This document shows positions 33,186-38,189 of a stretch of DNA of 38,189 nt, piece by piece. Position numbers and translations under genes: made by a program. The stretch is from Shewanella sp. TC10. Lineage in GTDB: Bacteria; Pseudomonadota; Gammaproteobacteria; Enterobacterales; Shewanellaceae. Positions within the stretch are counted from its first letter, which is position 1. Every line of letters starts with the position of its first letter. The DNA lies in contig NZ_VKHR01000051.1 of assembly GCF_009663145.1 (NCBI RefSeq), forward strand, positions 1 to 38,189, read 5' to 3'. The notes beneath the pieces are model-generated. The model searched no databases. It was not told where the DNA came from and saw only the letters and a list, made by a program, of their open reading frames with translations.

Positions 33186-35156
33186 TTATCGAACGATTAA
33201 TTTAAGTTCTTCTGGCGTCATTGGTTTGTCGAAGTAACTCATGAACAACCCAAAATCTTTGATATCGCCATTAGTAAATTTGAACTTGCCTGAGCCTAAG
33301 TTTTCGCCAATCACCTGCTGTGATTTCGGACCCGCAATCAGGATTTGATTTAACACTTCACGAGTGGTTTCTATCTGAATATCCGCACCTGAGTATGGTG
33401 TGGTATGCAACTGCGCAATACCGTTACGGATTTCAATAGTCATTGACTCATTGGTGTCAGCAAACTTATATGTCATCGCAGTTGCAACATCGAGTGTTTT
33501 TTCTGCAATTAATGTTGCTGTCATCATGTCGAAAATTTGCGCGCTAGGCAGAGCGGTTAATACATCAACAGAGGCAAAGCTAATCATGTTAGAAAAATCT
33601 CGTGTACCTTCTAACTCAGCTGATGCATTTAATGCCCAGTTACGCCAGTTGATGTTCACTTGATTTGCTGCCCATTCTTTATAAGCTTTAGCTTTCAATT
33701 CACGTGCTTCAGTGTCTTGCTTGTTTATCGTAATTGGGTACGACAAGATCTCTGCTGCAAAGGTGTAGTTTTCAGCTGTTATTGCTGCTTTTGCCGTTTT
33801 AATGATGTTGTCTCTACCACCCATTAATTCAACAAATGCTTTTGCGCGTTGCTCGTATGCCATTGGCTCTAGTTGCCAAGGATCAGCTTCAAAGAAACCA
33901 ACATAACCAACATAGATTTGACGAACAGCATGAGCCACTGTGCCGTAATGCTCACCAAGCCAAGGGTGTTCAGCTAGATGCTTAGGCAGTTTTACCACCT
34001 CAACGAGTTCATCTGGTGTCATGCCTTTATTCATGTAGCGAATAGATTGGTCATGGGTATATTGAATTGCGTCTCGGTAAGAGGTTAGTACGTTTGCTAC
34101 TGCTTTTTTACCTTCAACTGGACGTCCGTGAGAGTTGATCATGATTTCAGTATCAAAACCACGCATTACATCAATGCCTTTGAACCACATTGCAGGATCA
34201 CGGAACTTGGTCCCACGGATCGTATGTAAGTTAGGGAAGTTCTCACCTTGTAATACTTCAGCTGCATGAAGTATTTTTTGGTTAGGCAGGTAAACAACTA
34301 CTTCGTCTTTTGTTTCTGAAGGCACGTTGACGATTTGTAGTTCAACACCTGCGATAGTAATGTCTAAACGATCTTTCAGGGTGACATTTGGCTCAATGAA
34401 TGAGATATCACCTTGCATGAAGCGAGGGCCTAAACCGTCGTTCACTGTACCGTGTTCACCTTCTTCCACATGTTTTGCGCCTGTGTAAGATGTGCGGTGA
34501 CCAAATAAGGTGCCTAGATTTGAAGACCAGTTAGCTACAGCAGCAGTTAGTCCTTCTTGAGCAATAATTTTTACTTCGCCTGATGCGACTTCTTCATCGG
34601 TTACCCAAGCACGAACACCAGAAATGTGGTCAATGTGATTATGAGAGTAGATAATGGCTTTAACAGGCTTGTCGGTGATTTCTCTAAATGCATCTCTCAC
34701 AGAAGCAGCCATTTGTACTGACTCACCTGGATCGACAATGATAATGCCATCATCGCCTTCAATCATCACTGGTGTGTCTAGTCCATAACCGTATCCAAGA
34801 AATACGTTATCATCGACTTGAATGATGGCCTGATCCATTTTACGGCTATGCTTTGTTAGCGCGTCATGTACTAGTGGCGAATCTTCCACATAAGCTAATG
34901 TCTCACCTGTTTTAGAAAGCACTTTAATGCGCTCGCCTTTACCCCAAAACAGATTAGATTCATGTTCAAATAACACGCCATCGTTGTAGCGCTTATTAAA
35001 GTCAATATTTTGATAATGTGCCGCAGAACTGGTTTGCAGTGCTTGGCCATTAGTAGATTCAGCTTCGGATGTAGGTGTTGCCAGTGCAACTGATGCTGGA
35101 AGTAAAGCTGAACTGATCGCGACAGAAATTAACAGTTTTTTCAGTGAAGAAGTCAT
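33186..35156 (-). CDS. Alkyl sulfatase (SdsA1/YjcS type, metallo-beta-lactamase fold)
   Basis: The protein has 656 residues, the same size as SdsA1 and YjcS, with a signal peptide (cleavage near ALA-TPTSE), so it acts in the periplasm. The metallo-beta-lactamase domain (about 120-350) carries the dinuclear zinc motif SHNHIDH (His172, His174, Asp176, His177), with further ligands in HAAEVLQGENFPNLHTIRG. An alkyl-sulfatase dimerisation domain (about 385-520) and a C-terminal SCP2-like domain (about 530-656) follow. The reaction is hydrolysis of primary (possibly secondary) alkyl sulfates such as dodecyl sulfate to alcohol and sulfate. GAGG lies 6 bases before the ATG. It is first gene of a five-gene operon and divergent from a LysR gene, as with Pseudomonas sdsA/sdsB. 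Confidence 0.94.
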   Translation of the reverse strand: MTSSLKKLLISVAISSALLPASVALATPTSEAESTNGQALQTSSAAHYQNIDFNKRYNDGVLFEHESNLFWGKGERIKVLSKTGETLAYVEDSPLVHDALTKHSRKMDQAIIQVDDNVFLGYGYGLDTPVMIEGDDGIIIVDPGESVQMAASVRDAFREITDKPVKAIIYSHNHIDHISGVRAWVTDEEVASGEVKIIAQEGLTAAVANWSSNLGTLFGHRTSYTGAKHVEEGEHGTVNDGLGPRFMQGDISFIEPNVTLKDRLDITIAGVELQIVNVPSETKDEVVVYLPNQKILHAAEVLQGENFPNLHTIRGTKFRDPAMWFKGIDVMRGFDTEIMINSHGRPVEGKKAVANVLTSYRDAIQYTHDQSIRYMNKGMTPDELVEVVKLPKHLAEHPWLGEHYGTVAHAVRQIYVGYVGFFEADPWQLEPMAYEQRAKAFVELMGGRDNIIKTAKAAITAENYTFAAEILSYPITINKQDTEARELKAKAYKEWAANQVNINWRNWALNASAELEGTRDFSNMISFASVDVLTALPSAQIFDMMTATLIAEKTLDVATAMTYKFADTNESMTIEIRNGIAQLHTTPYSGADIQIETTREVLNQILIAGPKSQQVIGENLGSGKFKFTNGDIKDFGLFMSYFDKPMTPEELKLIVR

Positions 35157-35243
35157 GTGATACCTCAGATTATTGAACTAATATGAATTTCTTTTATTTA
35201 ATGACGTCATGTTAATTCGGTAGTAATCTTTGATATATAGGCT

Positions 35244-35275
35244 ATTACGATATCGAAATATCGAAATTACGATAT
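35244..35275. promoter_or_regulatory. Operator-like palindrome cluster between alkyl sulfatase and LysR genes
   Basis: ATTACGATAT occurs twice, 22 bases apart (35244-35253 and 35266-35275), about two helical turns. The same DNA contains a perfect CGATATCG (35248-35255), a tandem TATCGAAA pair (35251-35258, 35259-35266) and a perfect dyad ATATCG-N6-CGATAT (35258-35275). This density in a 170-base divergent region is expected for LysR-type operator sites controlling both genes. Confidence 0.65.
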
Positions 35276-35326
35276 ATTGATATTGCGAAATATTAAGAAA
35301 CACTCCACGGATATTCAGGACTGCAA

Positions 35327-36259
35327 ATGAAAAATGATATTCCTAACTTTAATTTGCTCGCTGTGTTTTCACAGGTCATGGAAGATGGCAGCTTAAGTAA
35401 AGCGGCAGAAAACCTGAATACCAATCAATCTACAGTGAGCACCATGCTCGGAAGGTTGAAGGAGGAAGTTGGGCAAGATCTTTTCATCAGAAAAGGTCGA
35501 GGGGTGGTGCCAACGAGTTACTCACTTAGTTTATATCAGCAAATTCAAGCTCCGATAAATCAACTTAATGGTGTTTTTACCTCGTTTGGAAATTTTGACC
35601 CATTGAGTTCTAATCGCCGTTTTGTGCTAACAGCTCCTGAACATATGCAAGGGGTGCTACTAAAGCAGTTTTCTTTAATTGACAATAAAGGTATATCACT
35701 GGAAGTCTTTGACCAAATGGATAAAGACGACAGTTTTTACGAGGTGCTGCTACAGCAAAAATTTGATTTGATGATCGATATTCTACCGTTCGAACATCCT
35801 AATGTTGAAAACTTGAAATTATTTGATAGTGAGTTCGTGGTGATATGTAGTGAAGAGCATCCTAGAATTCAAGGTTGTATTTCTGAGCAGCAATACATGC
35901 AGGAATCACATGCTATTTTAGAGAGGACTCGTAACCATCTCTATAGCTTAAGTCACTATACCAACCTTAATTTGTCTAAGCGTAAAGTGTCTTATCATGG
36001 ACGTTCACTTTTTAGTAACTTATTGGTTGTTAGTCAGTCAGAATATATTAGTGTAGTACCTCTTTCTTTAGCTCTTGAATTTAAAGAACAACTAAAGCTA
36101 CAGCTGTTTCGTCCGCCGTTTGAGTATAAGAAAGTCTCAAATTATCTTATATGGTTGAAAAAGCTCAATCAGGATCCGGCTCACAGCTGGTTTCGAGATG
36201 AATTGGTCACTATTTCTAGTAAGATTCATAATTATCTTCAAGATTATTTTCCTGAGTAA
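35327..36259 (+). CDS. LysR-type transcriptional regulator, probable regulator of the alkyl-sulfatase operon
   Basis: The protein has 310 residues. The N-terminal winged helix-turn-helix is typical: FSQVMEDGSLSKAAENLNTNQSTVSTMLGRLKEEVGQDLF (about 15-54). An effector-binding periplasmic-binding-protein-like domain (about 92-300) follows. LysR regulators usually repress themselves and activate a divergent gene with a small-molecule coinducer; the divergent alkyl-sulfatase operon and the palindrome cluster between them point to that target, and Pseudomonas SdsB offers a precedent. The inducer might be an alkyl sulfate or its alcohol. AGGA lies 7 bases before the ATG. Confidence 0.92.
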   Translation: MKNDIPNFNLLAVFSQVMEDGSLSKAAENLNTNQSTVSTMLGRLKEEVGQDLFIRKGRGVVPTSYSLSLYQQIQAPINQLNGVFTSFGNFDPLSSNRRFVLTAPEHMQGVLLKQFSLIDNKGISLEVFDQMDKDDSFYEVLLQQKFDLMIDILPFEHPNVENLKLFDSEFVVICSEEHPRIQGCISEQQYMQESHAILERTRNHLYSLSHYTNLNLSKRKVSYHGRSLFSNLLVVSQSEYISVVPLSLALEFKEQLKLQLFRPPFEYKKVSNYLIWLKKLNQDPAHSWFRDELVTISSKIHNYLQDYFPE

Positions 36260-36327
36260 GCTATCAATGAATACTACTGTGCGATTGCAGCCATGCTTGG
36301 GTTTCATGGTGATTTTTTGAGTCATAC

Positions 36328-36359
36328 AAAAAAGCTCAGTAGCAATACTGAGCTTTTTT
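36328..36359. terminator. Bidirectional terminator between the LysR gene and the beta-barrel gene
   Basis: AAAAAAGCTCAGTA-gcaa-TACTGAGCTTTTTT is a perfect 14-bp stem with A- and T-runs on its flanks. Confidence 0.95.
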
Positions 36360-36406
36360 ATTTCGATTAGATTGAATGCCCTTTATTGAGGCATTCGGAC
36401 TGAAGA

Positions 36407-36967
36407 TTAAAATTTATAATCAATCGCTAAATAAACTTGTTGGGTATCATTTAGTGAGAATGTACTAGTATTGGCACCATTGCTAACATCTTTCTCATAG
36501 TCTTGTTTCAGGTATTGGTAGCCAATTTCAGTCGACCAGTTTTCATTGATGTTGTACATAAAGCCTGTTTGACCACCCCAAACGAAATTATCACCTGAGC
36601 TTAGGTTTGCTTCTTTTATGCTGGTGTGAGTCATACCGGCTGTTGCACCCACAAACCAGTTAACATTACTTTGTCCGAGTGGGACTAAGTAGTCATAAGA
36701 TAATAAGAAAGTCTGCTGTTTACCTATGTCTTCAGAGTTATAACCATAAGTACCATACACACGGCTATTGTCGTTAATATACTTACCGACACGAAGTTGA
36801 TAAGCCATATCTCTTTCTTTCTCTTTTTCACCGTCGACAGAAGAGTCTAGCTTGTAAGTATTCTTTTGGTATCCAGCCGCGCCACCAACAAACCAATCAG
36901 ATGCCATTGCTGGAACAGACATCATTGACGTTACTACACCTGCTAAAATAAGTTGTTTAATTTTCAT
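36407..36967 (-). CDS. Small outer-membrane beta-barrel protein
   Basis: The protein has 186 residues from the ATG at 36967, preceded by GGAG at about 6 bases; an upstream in-frame start would spoil the signal peptide. The signal is MKIKQLILAGVVTSMMSVPAMA, cut before SDWFVGG. The mature chain alternates polar and aromatic residues as in eight-stranded barrels (FVGGAAGYQKNTY, YGTYGYNSED, WFVGATAGMTHTS) and ends AIDYKF with the terminal Phe. It belongs to the OMP_b-brl / OmpA-barrel type. Function is unknown; it has no peptidoglycan domain. It is monocistronic and shares a bidirectional terminator with the LysR gene. Confidence 0.85.
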   Translation of the reverse strand: MKIKQLILAGVVTSMMSVPAMASDWFVGGAAGYQKNTYKLDSSVDGEKEKERDMAYQLRVGKYINDNSRVYGTYGYNSEDIGKQQTFLLSYDYLVPLGQSNVNWFVGATAGMTHTSIKEANLSSGDNFVWGGQTGFMYNINENWSTEIGYQYLKQDYEKDVSNGANTSTFSLNDTQQVYLAIDYKF

Positions 36968-37516
36968 AATCCACTCCAAGTAAAAAAAGTTATTTCGTTT
37001 TGTTGAAATCACTATAAGCGGAAGATGCTGAATAAAAACTGAATGAAAACATCAAGGTTCTTTGAGGCTCAATTGGGTTGAATTATTTTTTATTATGTTG
37101 AGGCAGTTTCAATATATTGAATTAATGATTTTATATGTGGCTTTATAGCGCCGATTTTATCTTCATTTTCCTTAATTTTATCTTCATTTTCCTTAATTTT
37201 GATTCATTTATTTGCAGAATTATTCATCTTATTTCGGCGCTTTAAATCACTAGATCACATATTTTACATTTAGTGTGGCTTTAGTATGCGCAAAGTCACT
37301 GTATTGTTTTTAGCTTATATTGGCAGATAGACATTTGATGTATAAACACTAAGAAGGTTGGCAAAAAAAGAACCAGTAAACAACCTCAATCATCATTCTC
37401 AGTGCGCAAGTAGAGATAAGATAAAATACTCTGTTTTATTGTCTCTTCCTCGCTGAAATGCCCTATTTGGCTGGTGTAGCCATAAATTAATTAATGTTTG
37501 CTAAGGAGATTAGCTA
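36968..37516. promoter_or_regulatory. Divergent control region between beta-barrel gene and dcuB
   Basis: This 549-base AT-rich interval has no gene. It contains the 21-bp tandem repeat at 37155-37196. A CRP-type half site (TAGATCACAT near 37248-37257) lacks its left half. An imperfect FNR-like motif (TTGAT-gtat-AAACA at 37335-37348) is also present. E. coli dcuB is controlled by FNR and CRP, which makes these weak sites worth noting but not firm. Confidence 0.4.
37155..37196. repeat. Perfect 21-bp tandem repeat, two copies
   Basis: A 21-base unit beginning TTTTATCTTCATTTTCC and ending TTAA is present at 37155-37175 and 37176-37196 without mismatch. Twenty-one bases equals two helical turns, so proteins bound to the units would face the same side of the DNA. 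Confidence 0.9.
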
Positions 37517-38189
37517 ATGTTTTATGTTCATATGCTGTTGTTGCTGGCAGTGATATTTGTCGGTATTCGCCATGGCGGTGTCGCGTTTGGTTTACTCGGT
37601 GGCCTTGGGGTATCGGTATTAGCGTTTGTTTTTGGTATTGCGCCAGGTTCACCTCCAGTCAGCGTGATGTTGATTATTCTGGCTGTTGTGGCGGCATCAG
37701 CAACACTCGAGGCCACAGGTGGCCTTAAGTTATTGGTTAAATATGCTGAAAAGTTACTTAGAAAACACCCTAGCCAAATTACTTTTCTTGGCCCCTTGTG
37801 TACTTACTCTTTAACCGTATTGGTCGGAACTGGACACTCAGTTTATCCACTACTACCGGTAATCTATGATGTGGCCTATAAAAAAGGGATTCGTCCTGAG
37901 CGACCTTTAGCAATGGCAACTGTTGCGTCACAAATGGGGATTACGGCAAGCCCAATTGCTGCAGCTGCAGCTGTCGTCATGGCAACAGCAATGGATAACA
38001 GCCTCGATATAAGCTTAATCAACGTGCTGTCCGTTACAATTCCAGCAACCTTAATTGGTGTTCTAGCAGGCTGTGCTTGGAGTTTAAATCGCGGTAAAGA
38101 TTTAGACAAAGATGAAGCTTTTCAAGAGCGTCTTAAAGATGATGAATTTCGTAATAATCTAGTTGACTCCACTTCAGGGTCAACTAGAT
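37517..38189 (+). CDS. dcuB: Anaerobic C4-dicarboxylate antiporter DcuB (3' end outside window)
   Basis: The visible 224 residues match the N-terminal half of the Dcu family, with AAGGAG 8 bases before the ATG. Signatures favour DcuB over DcuA: PGSPPVSVMLIILAVVAASATLEATGGL, LVGTGHSVYPLLPVIYDVA, GIRPERPLAMATVASQMGITASP and RGKDLDKDEAFQ. At least five membrane helices are visible. DcuB exchanges external fumarate (or malate, aspartate) for internal succinate during fumarate respiration. The reading frame is open to the window edge, so the gene is interrupted only by the window. It is divergent from the beta-barrel gene. Confidence 0.93.
   Translation, partial: MFYVHMLLLLAVIFVGIRHGGVAFGLLGGLGVSVLAFVFGIAPGSPPVSVMLIILAVVAASATLEATGGLKLLVKYAEKLLRKHPSQITFLGPLCTYSLTVLVGTGHSVYPLLPVIYDVAYKKGIRPERPLAMATVASQMGITASPIAAAAAVVMATAMDNSLDISLINVLSVTIPATLIGVLAGCAWSLNRGKDLDKDEAFQERLKDDEFRNNLVDSTSGSTR

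Noticed and set aside
37243..37348. CRP and FNR sites for dcuB
   Set aside because: Only one half of a CRP site and a two-mismatch FNR-like motif are present, too weak to assign although the regulation would be expected.
1..38189. CRISPR array, prophage, rRNA
   Set aside because: No regularly spaced repeats, no phage structural or integrase genes and no rRNA-like sequence were found.

Overview
The window looks like chromosome from a marine gammaproteobacterium of the Shewanella / Alteromonadales type. The evidence is a DcuB-type fumarate/succinate antiporter, tandem trimeric porins with FNR/CRP-type sites, a TcdA gene, a DUF3149 microprotein, several DUF-type genes common in Shewanella, and an alginate-degradation locus. 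Species assignment is an inference; no rRNA is present.

Layout. (1) Bases 1-2630 are accessory DNA: the last 32 codons and 3' non-coding tail of an IS110/IS1111-family transposase element, a non-coding stretch with a series of small hairpins, then a three-cassette integron array (two unknown proteins and a GNAT acetyltransferase), each cassette followed by its own attC site. No integron integrase lies in the window. (2) Bases 2750-5334 (minus) hold a DEDDh exonuclease translationally coupled to a cNMP/CBS/DUF294 signalling protein. (3) Bases 5441-11713 are an alginate locus: a PL7 lyase lipoprotein (minus) diverges from a probable operon of a PL6 lyase lipoprotein, an unrecognised lipoprotein made of three tandem beta-helix repeats, and a KdgM-type oligosaccharide porin, closed by a strong terminator. 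(4) Bases 12156-18362 encode a large hybrid sensor kinase and a secreted HExxHxxGxxH metalloprotease. (5) Bases 18438-24133 hold a cytosolic Hanks-type kinase (minus), a small Cys-rich protein behind a textbook-geometry FNR-type promoter, a membrane-anchored PstS-like/OmpA fusion, and thiopurine methyltransferase. (6) Bases 24236-26840 are two paralogous porins in tandem (minus). (7) Bases 27267-29488 hold tcdA, a SieB-like membrane protein, a 43-residue DUF3149 protein with another FNR-type box, and tRNA-Leu(CAA). (8) Bases 29840-36259 are an alkyl-sulfatase system: a five-gene minus-strand operon (alkyl sulfatase, small secreted protein, small membrane protein, HlyD-type adaptor, FadL-type channel) divergent from a LysR regulator, with a dense operator-like palindrome cluster between them. 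(9) A small beta-barrel protein (minus) and the 5' part of dcuB close the window.

How the parts work together. PL6 and PL7 would cut alginate at or outside the outer membrane and KdgM would admit the oligomers; the oligoalginate lyase, inner-membrane symporter and DEH metabolism genes are not here. The alkyl-sulfatase operon would release alcohol and sulfate from alkyl sulfates, with FadL moving the hydrophobic substrate or product and the HlyD/membrane-protein pair perhaps exporting something. FNR-type boxes before the Cys-rich gene, the DUF3149 gene and a porin, together with dcuB, fit a facultative anaerobe with extensive anaerobic control. The items least explained by known systems are the triple beta-helix lipoprotein, the accessory genes of the alkyl-sulfatase operon, the PstS-OmpA fusion and the unknown cassette proteins.
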